DNA of 64,000 nucleotides from Eucommia ulmoides (Eukaryota; Streptophyta; Magnoliopsida; Garryales; Eucommiaceae). The stretch spans positions 1,302,001 to 1,366,000 of the forward strand of contig JAENRU010000487.1 in the NCBI GenBank assembly GCA_016647705.1, written 5' to 3'. Positions 1 through 12,410 of this stretch are shown here, one piece after another (within the stretch, counting starts at the first letter, position 1; every line of letters starts with the position of its first letter). The notes beneath the pieces are model-generated. The model was not told the DNA's origin. It worked only from the letters and a program-made list of their open reading frames with translations, and did no database searches. The position numbers were made by a program, and so were the translations under genes.

Positions 1-535
1 GTTTATTTTATTTTCTATTTTATACTCTCTTTACTGTTTTCTATTTTTTTTCTATTTTACTTTTATTCTATGTTTTTTTATTTTAATTTTTTGATATGAT
101 ATTTTTGTAAATATAAACAAAAAAAAAATAAAAATTAGAAAATAAAATTCAAAAATAATAAAAAGCGAGAAATGGGATTTGAAGAATAAAATTTGAAAAA
201 AAATAACAAAAAATAAATAAGAATAGGAAACAAAAAAAAAAAAAAAAAACAAGAGAGAAAGATAAAGAAGAAAAAAAAAATATGTTGCAAGGGTATTTTT
301 GTCAAATAAAATAAAAAAAAATATATTGTAAGAGTATTTTTGTCAACAAAATGGTGATAAATGGTATCTCAGTTATGAAAATTATAGAGGTCAAGGCTAT
401 CTCGGATATAAACTCTAAAATATATTCATTGTAATTGTGATATCACCACGCCAGAGAGGATCATCCACTTAGGTTTAACCTCGCATTTTGAGGGTAAAAA
501 ATGCACAACCCATGGTGAAAATTGCGTCCACTAAA
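1..535. other. AT-rich intergenic sequence, no gene seen
   Basis: Long A and T runs dominate (for example the A-tract around 231-250). The only open frame is a Phe-rich low-complexity artefact. No coding or RNA signal is visible. Confidence 0.6.
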
Positions 536-956
536 ATCCCATTTGGCTACTATTTTTGTCCCTGATTTTTATTTCTATTTTTTAATTTTTTGGATTAATA
601 TACATGAACGTGTTTAATAAATATGTTTTTGTTCCCAAAATTTTAAGAGTAATTTAAGAATATTTCCTAAATTTCATAAGAATCTAAAAAAAAAAAAAAA
701 AAAAACGTTAATTTTTATTCACTCACACAAAAATATTTCCATCACCATCCTGACAACCACTGTCAACACGCCGACCACCATACATTTAAAGAGGAAAAAA
801 AAACAAATGTTACAGCTAAACATGTTTCTTGTTTCTATTCTCAAAACAATTTCAGGACAATGATCGTCACGAAACACATTTTATATTTCAGAACAAAATA
901 GAATTTCTATCCCAGTTTATTGGAAATAGAAATAAAAACACTAACCAAACGCCACC
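536..956. mobile_element. Harbinger/Tourist-like MITE, about 420 bp
   Basis: The left end (CCCATTTGGCTACTATTTTT) is the imperfect inverse of the right end (AAACACTAACCAAACGCCACC without its last base), with AAA on both sides as a possible 3-bp target duplication. The interior is a diverged copy of the MITE in the P450 intron (62184-62626) and, inverted, of 17060-17764 and 36226-36588. Seen: terminal inverted repeats and shared core. Inferred: the PIF/Harbinger superfamily, from the 3-bp duplications of better copies in this window. It has no coding capacity. Confidence 0.7.
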
Positions 957-2170
957 AAAGAAAATTGGACACGGAGTAAGCCTGTTGTACATGTGACATT
1001 TAACATAAGACTCAACAAATTTCGGTTTATGTTTGCAGATGTTTCACTTGATTCCGACACACGAAGGAAGCTTCTATGTGTTGAACGACATATTTCGTCT
1101 CAATTATGGTTGAAAATAATCATAAAATTACCCTTTCATCATCTGCTTAATTGAATCATGATATTGCAGATGTTCTTGCATTGTTGTTAATGGCATTGTT
1201 TTTTCCCATTAATTTTTTTTTAATTCTCAATTTGCTCTTCGAATGGCTCCAATTTGTCCGAATGTCGATCTTTTGGGTGTTTTACGTAATTCAAAAACTT
1301 TAGGGTGTCTATCTGCTAAATTATAGAATCTTACGGGTGTGGAACAAAATTTTTTGGGCAGGGCTTGGGCAATGCCATTTTTTATTAGCGCCGGGCCAGC
1401 CCACTCCGCCAGGACCATTTATATATATATAAGAAATTAATCATAATTTTCACCTATATTTTGGAAGAACCTAATCTTAAAATCAATAAATTTTAAATTT
1501 TTTATTTTCTATTTTATTGATTAACTTTTAAATTATAAAACACACACACACATAAGGCCGTGCTGGTCTTACGACCAGGCTTGGGTTTGAGACATTTTAC
1601 AGTTAGTGGGTTTGGACAAGGTCATAGGGCCAATTGATAGGACTGGGCCGAGCTCGAGCCTAATAAATTTTGTAATACCCTAAGTAGAGTTAGGCCCAAG
1701 CGTAGCCCATGACCACTTCTATGTGGAACCTAAGGCCTATAAATTATTTTAAGGTATCCTCAATTTGTTCTTGACACAACAAATATTCACCACCACCAAA
1801 AATCATTGTCGCCATGAGCCAATATCACCTCCACAGACAACCACAGTTATCACAATAAGCATTTACAACTAGAGAAAAATTTGCGATTTTTTTTTAAATA
1901 AAAATAATGGAAGAATTGAAGGCGATCAAGGGATTAGAACCTCTCCATCGGACTTTTTCCCAATCAATTATCATTTTCTAATTAGGATATTACTCAGAAG
2001 GATAATACTAAAATATAATCTCTACATTATCAAACACACTTTTTATTTTTACATTTGTTTATTAAAATATAATCTCTATATTATCAAACACACTTTTTAT
2101 ATTTACATTTGTTTTTAAGTGGAAATATTTTTTTATTAAATTAATTATTTTTTATTTTAAAAAAGTATAT
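957..2170. other. Intergenic; no gene, short tandem duplication near 2007-2118
   Basis: No coding exon is recognisable. A block of about 55 bp (AATATAATCTCTA core, then CAAACACACTTTTTAT) is present twice in tandem. A related block recurs at about 26465 in an HD-ZIP intron, so this is probably a fragment of a MITE family. Confidence 0.5.
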
Positions 2171-3305
2171 AAAAAAGCACTACGGAATAGTGTCTTCATT
2201 AGTAAACAAATATAATAATTTTTGTCAAGAAGAATAAGCCTGAAAAAATTACATTAGTTTTCTTTTTTGAATTTATAAATAATATAATTGAATAAAAAAT
2301 AATGAAAATCAAAAGCTTGACATACATCACATTCAACATGTATATTTGGTTGGCCAACATTCAAAGCTTGCTAGTTTATAGGGGGAAATATTTTGGTGGT
2401 GATGGTAAAACATTTAATTCCTTGCTTATTTTGATAACATAATGTGATTGATTCATTAAATTTTACACACATATATATGTTGAATATTTATTTCCCATTA
2501 TTAAATTTACCCTAAACAATTTCGTACTTCATTTTGTGTTGAGCAATTTCTAGATTTAAGAGTTTTTTTTTAATACAATATGATATTGTGTAACCGATAA
2601 TTATGGAAGGACATTAACTAACGATCTCTATTATATTTCATAATATAATGCGTAAAAGATTTTAATATTTTGAATAAAGATTAATGATCTCCGTTTTAGT
2701 AACTTCGAAACTAGGGTTGATCTTGAGAAATCAGAGGCATTAAGCGAAAATTTAGAAGGGGGTCTCCTCAATGTTTAATTTTCGATTTTATAAAATTAAA
2801 TTATCAAAAGAAAATAGAAGTGATAGAGCAATTGAATTATTGTTTTTTTTTTTATTTGACATGATATTTATAAAAAAAAAACTTTCGAAAGAAAAATGTA
2901 AGGGTCAATTATAAGGGGCCCCAAAATTTGGGGGCCCTAGACAGTCGTCTTGGTGGCCTTGCCCCAGGGTTGATCTTGTTTGAAACGAACTTCAATTGTT
3001 AAATGTTTAGATCATGATTTGAGGAATATGAATTCAACGTACAATTAACTAAGACGGTATTTCTATTTTTTTATTTTGTAATGTTTTTTTTTTAAAAAAA
3101 TTGTTGTCGAATTCAACACAATATTACTGAGATAGGTTCTAAAATGTAAACTTAATTGTGCGATACATTGAAATATTAGCCAATTCATGACTTTGTATTT
3201 TAAAGATATTAAAATGCAAAATTTTAATTTGAAAAATAAAAAATAGACTGTGATTCAGTGATTGTTTTAGTGATTCAAATACAAATTTAGATTTATATTT
3301 ATACC
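2171..3305. repeat. Dispersed repeat, copy 1 (partner 10745-11814)
   Basis: About 1.1 kb that matches 10745-11814 in the same orientation throughout, including GGAATAGTGTCTTCATTAG versus the related string near 10771 and a shared stretch with GGGGCCCCAAAATTTG versus AGGGGCCCCAAAATTTG. Copy 1 is cut at 3305 by the LTR element. It has no coding capacity. It is either part of an older element or a segmental duplication. Confidence 0.7.
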
Positions 3306-3355
3306 TATCGGTGTCCTAAAATGGTCAACATTTCGAGTATGGTCCAATCAAGTGA

Positions 3356-4995
3356 TGTAACGACCCGATTTCCTAAGCTCGCCACTAGGTTTCTCTTATA
3401 AAGAATTCTACTCCTTGGAGAATTATCACTAAAATCTAATATCCAATATTTCATCTCATATAAATCCATTTTTTTTTTAAATTTTAGGGCGATAATTATA
3501 ATTATCGAATTTTCGATTCGATTTTACAACAGTAAATAATCAATACATTTATTTCAAATTTTAACTATAAATATAATTGTACACCGGATTTTTTTTTTAC
3601 AATACGACGTCGATAATTTTATTTAATTTATCGAGTCAATTTTTTAACGGTAAATAATAGATACAATTTTTATAAATTCAAAATACAACTATAATTAAAA
3701 TTATAATTGTGAATTCAATTAAAATTTATTAAAGAATTTTCAACATGTACAAAAGTTATGATTTTGAATTCAGAATCAATACTCCAATGCATTTTTCTAT
3801 CTATTTAATTAAATTAATAAGTTAATAATCAATACTCGAAATAGTAAGTTAAAATGTTACAAAGTTATAGTAATTCTCAAATTATAATTTAACTTTCGAT
3901 TTTCCGGTAAATACATAATACAACTATCACAAATTAAATACAAATTCAAATATAATTCTCGTAGCGAAACCAAATATAACGACCCGATTTCCCAGGGCCA
4001 CCACTAGATTTCTCCTTTTGGAGAATTAATACTAAAACTGCATACCCATTATAGGGAGAATTAATACTAAAACTGTATACCCATTATAAATTTGAGAAAT
4101 TTTATAACTACGGCGACAGTTATAATTATCGATCTAAATTTTACAATACGACGATAATAATTATACTCAATTTATTGAGTCAATTTTTACAACGGTAAAT
4201 ATTAACTACAATTATTACAAATAGAATTTCTAACAAAATTCTTGTCGCCGTTTTCGTTCTCCCCGGTTCTACAATCAAAATTGTGGGGTTGTGATTCAAC
4301 GCTCAGTAGAATTTCAACCCTTCTAATATGTATATCTAATCAAGTCCCAAATAAACACATAAACGTGGGTATCATGTAATTTTCATTTAATAGTCCTAAA
4401 TATTTCACGAAACTAACAATTAAAAATTAGCGACAAATTCTGCATGAATCACATAATTAAGAGAGAGATTAAATACAAATATTAAAAGAGTTAAAAATTT
4501 TAGTTCAAATCCGACACTAAATTTTGAATCAGAATATAAATTTTATTTTTCTTATTTTTGATCTTTCTTCTTTTTCTTTTTTCTCGCCCAAACAGCAAAA
4601 AATCCTTCTAATATGCATGTGTCTATCTTTATATATATAAAAGAGCTTCATGATCTATCCATAATGATAATCATAATTTGTTTAAGATCTATTCATAATG
4701 ATAATCATAATTTGTTTAAGATAACACGTGGCAACTATCTCATATATGAATAAATTTGTGGCCATAATTTTCCTTTCTTTTTCTATTTTTTTTCTTCTTT
4801 AATTTTATGGTCATAAACACATTACTTAGATATTAAGTTTTTGAAAAATTATGCTTAACACCCCGAAATTATAAAATAATTTATATTAAACCCAATAATT
4901 ATACTTATCTCTCCAAAATTATCAAATATTTATTATAAATCTTCATAATATACAAAATAATCCAAAAATACTAGATTTATATAAAATGATATTTT

Positions 4996-5051
<56 letters not shown>

Positions 5052-5082
5052 AACACACTAAATTTATATAAAATGATATTTT

Positions 5083-5135
<53 letters not shown>

Positions 5136-5224
5136 TTATTTATACCACAAATTTACAAAATAGTTCCCATATTAGACATATATAAAATAATATTTTCAAA
5201 ATATAAAATTCTCGGGGTATTACA
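3356..5224. mobile_element. LTR-like insertion with palindromic ends (TGTAACGACCCGA / TCGGGGTATTACA)
   Basis: It splits the 5' LTR exactly. The ends are imperfect inverses and the flanks AGTGA (3351-3355) and GGTGA (5225-5229) look like a 5-bp target duplication with one change. Internally, the block starting at 3356 is repeated from about 3974 (ACGACCCGATTTCC again, then a CACTAG and GGTAAATA series). The same end sequence recurs at 12728, 12846 and, inverted, near 13500, where it is followed by a tRNA-Met-type primer site, so I read it as an LTR or solo LTR rather than a DNA transposon. No ORF. Confidence 0.6.
4986..5140. repeat. Duplicated (AT)n microsatellite block
   Basis: The unit TTTATATAAAATGATATTT followed by a long AT run occurs twice in tandem (about 4976-5046 and 5060-5131). 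The 88-residue YIYI frame here is a repeat artefact. Confidence 0.85.
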
Positions 5225-6189
5225 GGTGATCACAGGTGGATCCTCCTATTGAGGTGGAGTGACTGAGTTGGAGTTAAAGTTGAAAATTATTCTAGTGAGC
5301 TATAACCATCATCCTAGAGGACTGACTTGCTGAAATCCAGAGGCCTATCCTTCAGAGAGTTGTACTTGCACAAGGTTGAGCCAAGATTTGTCCCGACAAA
5401 ACCCCTCCTGCGTAAGAGTAAGAGCTTAGAGTACAAAAGTACATAATGTGTCAAGTATATCAATAGTGATTGAGCGTTCACGTTTTTAGACGTAACTCGG
5501 GTTTGCATAGCCCCTGGTATATATAAGTGTTGGAAATGATCTATTTTACTTAATCGGGCCTAAACACGGGTAATTAGGCTAAACCACGTGTTTAGATGAT
5601 AATCCAAGGCGTTTACAAAATAATCATTAGGCTTGGACTTTGGGGTCCATTTGGAGAACCTCAGGGGCCTCTGTCAGGCCTTTGGAGGTGAGCTGGTGAA
5701 AGAGCTTGGAGATCCTTGGAGTTCTGGAAGAGAAACGAACTTAAATAGTGTTCTGGTCGAGACAAACGGCTCAATCCCTAAAGTTAGTCGTCTAGAGGCA
5801 CGACATAAAGTTCTGGGCGGCAGCATCCTTGTGAGACACACTACTCTTCCCTGGGTACAAAGGAGATTCCAATGGAGGACCTTTGGTCGACATATGCTCC
5901 TGTGTGACACTTTGGGTTTTTGAATGTGGTCATGTCACGACGATGGTGGACACGTGGATGGAGAGCTCTAGTACTGATTTGGTAATGCCCAAAAACACCC
6001 TCATCCGTTGCCCTCATAGCCCTGGATGGTATGGGAAACAAGATGGTCAGGGATACCAATTTCTGGTTGGAACAAGCATCCTAGAGGCTTCGAAACACAA
6101 AAAACAATATTGTCCAGTCCGCTGGAGCTTTCTGCCGACCAGAGGTCAGTCCTCCTGGCCGACAGACTTTGATTCCTGCAACACTGGCC

Positions 6190-6830
6190 TCCAGGTCAGC
6201 GGAGATCTTGGGAGGCATGCACGTCTTCTGGGCGACTCTCTTGACGAGTAAAATTCTAAACAGTACTTCTCGAACCGTTAACATATCCTAGGGGACCAAA
6301 TTGGGAAAGGCCCCGACGTACCCGCGTACCGAGCAGAAATAACACGTTAGGGCGTCAGCAAAATTTCTCAATTTTCTGGAGTTCAGGCCATCACGTCTTC
6401 TGGGTGGCTCTCCTAATGGATATAATTCTAAATGGCACTTCTCGAACCATTAACAAATTTTCTCAATTTTTTGGGCGGTTCTCCTAATGGGCAAAATTCT
6501 GAATAACACTTCTAGGATCGTTAACATATTCTGGGGGACCAATTTGAAAAAAGCCCCCATGTACAAGTGTGCCGGGCAAAGATAACATGTTAAGGCATTA
6601 GTAAATTTTCTTATTTTTTTGGAGTTCAGGCTTTCACGTCTTTTGGGTGGCTCTCCTGACGGGCAGAATTCTGGACGGCACTTCTCAAATCATTAACGAA
6701 TAATCTTGAGTGAAAAAAGGCTACCATAAGCTCAGCTGTTGGGCAGAGATAGCACGATAGGGTGTCAGCAAATTTCTCAATTTTTTGAACTTCAGGCCGT
6801 CACGTTTTCTGGGCGAAGAAACTCTAGGCG
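6190..6830. repeat. Tandem repeat, about 172-bp units, 3-4 copies, inside the LARD
   Basis: Units restart at about 6224, 6398, 6468 (a short unit), 6640 and 6807, each with a TCTGGGYGG-like block, a GGCACTTCTC block and a GTTCAGGC block. The copies are diverged. No coding frame runs through them. Confidence 0.65.
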
Positions 6831-7509
6831 ACCAACCCTGACGTTTTAAGTATTATTCTGACACACGACATTTTTCACCGTTACATTCTTGACGGGTGAG
6901 GCTTGAGGGGAGAGAGCATTGAGCACATCAGGGTGCTGATCGCCTGAAACTCTGGTCGACACATTTGGAGAAGGCCCCCCTTTGTACCCTATCAGCCAGA
7001 GGTAGCACAACAAGGCGATGGGTGCAAGATAAGATGATGCCGGCCAGAGGAGATAAGGTAAAGCTTCTGGACTGTGCTCCTAGATGACACTTTTTGGGAA
7101 GCCACTTTTGAACATCGCTTTTCTGAATGACCCTTTTTTTTTTTATCTTCCACCTTCTTTTCCCAACTTGTTTTCACTCGGTTGGTGAATCAGCTTTTTC
7201 TCGGAGAGTGGACTTCTCGCCGAGTTGGATTCTCATTGAGCCACAATTCAGAAAAATGACAAAGTTGAGGCCAGTTTCCGTGCCGGCCTGTTTGTTGTTC
7301 AAACCGAGGACTATGAACTCCGCGTTGATCGTCAGAACCTCATGTCTTAGACTAACATGATTGAGGCTGATTTTTCCACTTAAAAGCGGCGCGTGAAGAG
7401 CCTGGAGTAGAAGTGGCAAAACACCATTAACTGGGCTAGGGAAAAGGCCATATCAGAGGCAATGAAACACTGAAAGAAGGGCCTTGGATATCTGGAGCTT
7501 CAAGAAAAG

Positions 7510-7758
7510 ATGACTAATGACTTCTTGGAGGTAAGGAACCGGGCCACAATGAAGGTTATCCACCGCATGTATCTTGATTTCCCTGTCGGCCCGGTGGAGA
7601 TGGAGTTCACAAAGCCGGAAGATGGTGCTGAACATGAAGGTGCTGAGCAGAGAGATGCCGGAGAGGACAGTGCTGACAAGGGGGCCCCTGGGGAGGGCAA
7701 GATTAATGCTCTTTCTCCTTGCACGGACGCCCCTCAAGGCGAAGGTGAGGAGGACTGA
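7510..7758 (+). pseudogene. Degenerate retroelement ORF remnant (82 codons)
   Basis: The open frame begins MTNDFLEVRNRATMK and becomes acidic and Gly/Glu-rich. In the same frame upstream, sequence reads on past a stop (KAISEAMKH then stop), so this is the tail of a once longer product. It lies inside the LARD internal region. It could be a gag-like or accessory-ORF relic, but I do not recognise a domain. Not considered a host gene. Confidence 0.35.
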
Positions 7759-8454
7759 ACTCTGGGCTGTCGCTTCCTCAACACTTAGGATTTTGTAGAC
7801 TCTTTGTTAATTATTCTTTTTGTTGACTTGTAATGGGTTGATGACCCCTACATGTGCATTTTCTTTTGAGTATATAAATGAAACTCTTTTTTTGTGTACT
7901 CTTGCTTTTCTGCGCGTGAGCGTGTAAGCTTCTGAGCGGCACAACCAGGGTACTTTAGAGTCTATTCCTTTCTCTCGATATTTTTTCTAGGTTGCTTTAT
8001 GCTCGGTAACTCCTTCAGAGTTGTAAAATTCAAAAAAGTTTCTTGTTCCTACCCAGGACCATGGACCACTAGCCTTTATGTTTGGAACATGATTTCATTG
8101 TAAGGAAATCGTGTCACAGACTTAGAAGGAGGGTTTCCCAGGGTACCTGGTCTTTTCGATCTGCAAGGGCACAACGCGGTGATTGGTCCCCTGTGGCCGG
8201 TCATCGGGTAGTTCTCCGTAGTCAGGTTCATTCAAGAACCCTTTCAAGTTATCTTCATTTAGTCCATGTAGGAACACCTTCCCCTTTAGAATACCGGACT
8301 TATAGTTGACTGGTGGGGAGAGATACTTAGTTGTAGGCTCTCAGACTCGATCAATGACTCGTCCTTGGTAGATGACCTTGGTCTATCTCTGGGTACAAAC
8401 TATTAACCTCTAGAGAGGGTCTAGTTGTCACCCTCGATGTTGAGCCCCAGGATA

Positions 8455-8912
8455 AGGCTTGTGGAGAATCATCCGCGACGCTGTGCGTCGGGATGCCATT
8501 TTTTGAAAATTTATCCGCGACGCTGAGGGTCAGGATGCCGTTCTGGAGATTTATCCGCTACTCTGAGGGTTGAGATGTTGTTCTGGAGAATTACCTGCGA
8601 CACTAAGTGTCGAGATTCCGTTTTGGTAAATCATCTACAACTCCGAGGGTCGGGATGCCATTTTGGAGAATTATCTGCAACTCTAGGGGGTCAAAATACC
8701 TTTGTGGAGAATTATCCATGATGCCGAGGGTCGGGATATTGATCTGGAGAATCATCCGCCACCCTGGGGGTCGAAATGCCGCTGTGGAGAATCATCTATG
8801 ACGTCAAGGGTCGGGATATTGATCTAGAGAAAGATTCGCAACTCTAGGGGTCAGAATATCGTTGTTTGGAGAATTACCCATGACTCTGAGTGTTAGGATG
8901 TCGTTCTGGACA
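8455..8912. repeat. Tandem repeat, about 47-bp unit, about 9-10 copies
   Basis: The motif GGAGAATCATCCGCGACGC followed by a GAGGGTCGGGATGCC-like segment recurs about every 47 bp with substitutions and small indels (near 8464, 8510, 8555, 8600 and so on to 8905). It is internal to the LARD and non-coding. Confidence 0.8.
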
Positions 8913-10131
8913 TAGGCTGGAGGGCTGCTCTTCCTTGTCTATGATAGGACGGAGGGTTGCTCGTCTCCACCTTTGAGTTGCGTCCATCTTTCGACTCGAA
9001 GCACTCCTTTGTGGTTTGCCTTTAATTGTGGTAAAACTCAACACTTAGTTATTACTAAAGAAGTCCACACAAATCTTCGCGGAGTTAGAGTGCCGTGCTG
9101 AAGAGCTCTTATGCCTGGAAGACTGGGAGAAAAATGGAGTGTTGAGCTTGCCACAAGCCCGTCAATACGAAGCCTGGATCAATGCCCAAGGGTCTTCCTC
9201 TTGGCGTTTGGTAAGCACGGGTAGAACAACGGAGGGGTTCCGTCGTAAAAGTTCATCTGGGAGTGTGCAAAATGTCTAGACACTACCTCACCCAAGACCT
9301 CGCCCACTAAAGGAAACCTCACCTTAGTAGGGAGCTAAGTTGTTCCTCCTCCACTTTATATCCCTTATAGGAGCACTTCCACATTGGTGAGATGATGTTT
9401 TATGACGACTTCTCTACTGGCACTTCCAGCGCATGGTTGACCACTGTTCGAACATTGCGGTGGTGTAAGGGTGGAAAATAAGAGCTCGCCCCTTGCCCAC
9501 GATAGGTTCTCAGGCCGGTCCTTACTACGTGGTTGGGAGCTAAGGCCAAGGGTAACCCTGGTCAGTTCCTGACACCATGTCTTCGCAAAGGAGGGGATCT
9601 CAACGTAGCTAGAGGGCCCTCTCCAGTCCTACAGACTTGTGGTCGTGAGGTGGACGGCAGTCCTAGGCGCATACCCCTTTAAAGATGCCACACGAGCGTC
9701 GTGGTCTTAAGGTCACTTCTCAGGCCCTGCAGTCTAGATAATTGGTCTTCCCTAGACGGGAAGTAACGGTAGGCGCGCGAGGAGGAGCTACACACACGAT
9801 TTGAACTCGCTCATTTGGTGCTCAAAGAGATTAATCCAAGATGTTTCTGCAACTCTCGAGGTCGGTCCCGCATAAGCCCCGGATGGTAAGGTAGATGGCC
9901 CTTCCTGGTCCTAAAGGGTAGTTATCCTCGTTGGTGGGAGTTGAGGGGTGTGACCCCGGAGCTTCTGACATATCTCTGGAGAGTTTACCGTTTACGTTGC
10001 TATTCACCACAAGAGTTTGATCTCTCTGCCTGATTATCTGACCAGACCTTGTGATCATCAAGTCTCATCATTTCGGGGAGCTGACGATCAAAGAAGGACT
10101 TCTTGTGCGTTTCCCACAGACGGCGCCAAAC

Positions 10132-10722
10132 TGTTGGTATCCCAAAGTAGTCAACACCTCGAGTATGGTTCAGTCAGGTGACAGGTAGGTCCTTCTACTG
10201 AGGTGGAGTTGCAAAGTTGGAGTTGAAGTTGGAGTTGGAGTTGAAAATTCTTCTAGTGAGCTGTAACTGTCGTCTTGGGGGACTGACTTGCTAGAATCCA
10301 GAGTCCTGTCCTTCAGGGAGTTGTACCTGCAAGGCTGAGCCTAGATTTGTCCCCACAAAGCCCCTCCAGCATGAGAGTAAGAACTTAGAGAGAAAAGATA
10401 CAGAAACGCGTCAAGTATGTAAATAGTTATTGAGTGTTCGCATTTTTAGGCGTATTTCGGGCTTGCATAGCCCCTAGTATATATAGACGTTGAAGATGAT
10501 CAATTTTGCCTAATCGGGCCTAAACACAAATAATTAGGTGAAACTATGTGTTTAAATAATAATCTGGGATGTTTATTAGTTAATCACTGGCTTGGGCTTT
10601 CGAGCCCATTTGAAGAAGCCCAGGGGCCTCTGTCAGATCTATGGAGGTGAGCTGGTGGAGGAGTTCGGAGATTTGTGGAGTTCTGGAGGATAAACAAACT
10701 GAAATGGTGTTTTAGACGAAAA
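10132..10722. repeat. 3' LTR (right) of the LARD
   Basis: It begins TGTTGGTATCCCAAAGTAG and aligns with 3306-3355 plus 5225-5763. Similarity ends close to 10722, where the second copy of the local repeat follows within about 25 bp. Confidence 0.7.
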
Positions 10723-10744
10723 GTGAAACAAACAAAAAAATTAC

Positions 10745-11814
10745 AGCAAATCATACAACAAACATTATGGAGTAGTGTCTTTGTCAGTAAACAAATAATA
10801 ATAAATTTTGTCGAGAAGAATAAGAATGGTATTATCTAAAAATTACATTTTTATTTCAATTTTGCAAATAATATAAATTTGAATAAAAAATAATGAAAAT
10901 CAAAAGCTTGACATACATCACATTGAATATGTATATTTGGTTAGCCTATATGCAAAGCTTGTTAGTTTACACGCACATATATGTGTGTTGAATATTTATT
11001 TCCACAATACTAAATTTACCCTAAACAATTTAGTACTTCATTTTTGTGCTGAACAATTCCTAAATCTAAGAGTTTCTTTTTTCTATATACAACATGATAT
11101 TGTGTAATCGATAATTATGGAAGCACATTAACTTACAATCTGTATTATATTTGATAATATAATATAATACGTAAAAGATTTTAATGTCCTGAATAAAGAT
11201 TAATGATCTTTGTTCCAGTAGCTTCGAAACTAATGCCGAACCTAAGAAATCAAAGGCCCTAAGCAAAATTTAAAAAAAGATTTCTCATTGTTGAAATATT
11301 TTTTAAAATACTCATAATTATTATATAAAATTAAAATATATATATATATATATATAAAAAAAAGTAATTTAGTGATTGAATTATTGATTTTTTTATTTAA
11401 CATGATATTAATAAAAATCTTTTGAAAGAAAAATATATGGATCAATTTGAAGGGGCCCCAAAATTTGAAAGCCCTAGGTGGCCTTGCCTCAGGGTCGATC
11501 TTGTTCAAAACGAACTTTAATTGTTAAATGTTTATATCATGAATTGAGGAATATGAATTCAAGACAATATTTCAAATTTTTTATTTTGTAATGTTTTATA
11601 AAAAAAATCCTGTCGAATTCAACACAATTTTACCTGATATAGGTTATAAAATGTGAAGTTAGTAGTGTGATACACGTGAATATTAGTCAATTCATGACTT
11701 ATTATTTTAGAGATTTTAAATGCAAAATTTTAACTTGAAAAATTAAAAATAAATTGTGATTCAGTGATTGTTTTGGTGATTCAAATACAAATTTAGATTT
11801 ATATATTTATACCT
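10745..11814. repeat. Dispersed repeat, copy 2 (partner 2171-3305)
   Basis: Collinear with copy 1 and uninterrupted. At the position where copy 1 meets the LTR element (ATACC) this copy runs on into TTTAAAACG. An (AT)n tract lies near 11337-11355. Non-coding. Confidence 0.7.
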
Positions 11815-12180
11815 TTAAAACGACATCCATTTGTCTATTTTTTAATACAAAATTAGAATTTGTTGAATTGAAAATGATATCCATACGTGGTTGAATTCAA
11901 CAACATACACCCCTATTCAATCTAATTACGAAAAAAAAATTGAAAAAAATAAAATGAAAATGCAACTATGAACTACGATCATTTTTATATATTCAATCTA
12001 AATATAAAGAACTGATTTGAATATGAATAGAAAGATAAGTTGGAATATTAACCAACTCACGACAGAGTAATTGTAGGAATTTTAAATGGAAAGTTTTAAT
12101 GTGAGATAACAACCAATAACTATGATTTGATAAAAAAAAAAAATTAGATTTGAGCATTTAGATTTCCCATAATGTATCTT
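11815..12180. repeat. Diverged repeat unit related to 14680-15130
   Basis: Shared order of landmarks: GAATTCAACA, CATTCAATCTAATT-like, TATGAAATATCAT-like, ATATTTTTAATC-like and AAATTTTAAATGC-like strings. Together with 14680-14940 and 14960-15130 it suggests three or more old copies of a unit of about 300 bp, now split by the inverted repeat. No gene. Confidence 0.5.
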
Positions 12181-12188
12181 CTAAACAT

Positions 12189-12390
12189 CTATTTGTTAGA
12201 GAATATGCCCTATAGACAATTATAGTCGGGTTTGTTTCTAGTTCCAATCTCAAATAATAATAAAAAGTATTTTGATATTATTATTTTGATGTATTGTGAT
12301 GTATACTGTGAACTTTTGTACTGCGTATTACATGTATGAGTTACTATATTTTAATAATACTGAATATTGTTCTCTAACTATGGAACTTCA
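12189..12390 (+). mobile_element. Possible copia-type LTR fragment
   Basis: Starts TGTTAGAGAATATGCCCTAT, which resembles the 5' end of many plant Ty1/copia LTRs. No second LTR was found in the window, so this is a low-confidence fragment call. Confidence 0.3.
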
Positions 12391-12410
12391 AAAGTATTCA
12401 TTGGGTACAG

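Larger units (their letters stand above)
3306..5763. repeat. 5' LTR (left), interrupted by insertion
   Basis: The first 50 bp (3306-3355) align with 10132-10181 and the rest (5225-5763) with the remainder of the 3' LTR. Removing 3356-5224 restores an LTR of about 590 bp, equal in length to the right copy. Confidence 0.7.
3306..10722. mobile_element. Non-autonomous (LARD-like) LTR retroelement
   Basis: Two direct repeats of about 590 bp bound the element: 3306-5763 (split by an insertion at 3356-5224) and 10132-10722. They share landmarks such as CTCGAGTATGG versus TTCGAGTATGG, a GAGGTGGAG block, and a common end near GGAGTTCTGGA. The internal region of about 4.4 kb encodes no recognisable gag, protease, reverse transcriptase or integrase, hence LARD-like. 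The interior ends in GGCGCCAAAC immediately before the 3' LTR, a pattern I know from several large plant gypsy-type elements. The expected matching 5-bp duplication after the 3' LTR is not visible. Seen: direct repeats and no pol. Inferred: retrotransposon origin and non-autonomy. Confidence 0.75.

Noticed and set aside
4986..5252. 88-codon YIYI frame
   Set aside because: AT microsatellite.
5633..6284. Several frames of 67-122 codons in the LARD interior
   Set aside because: Overlap on both strands and cross tandem repeats; no recognisable domain.
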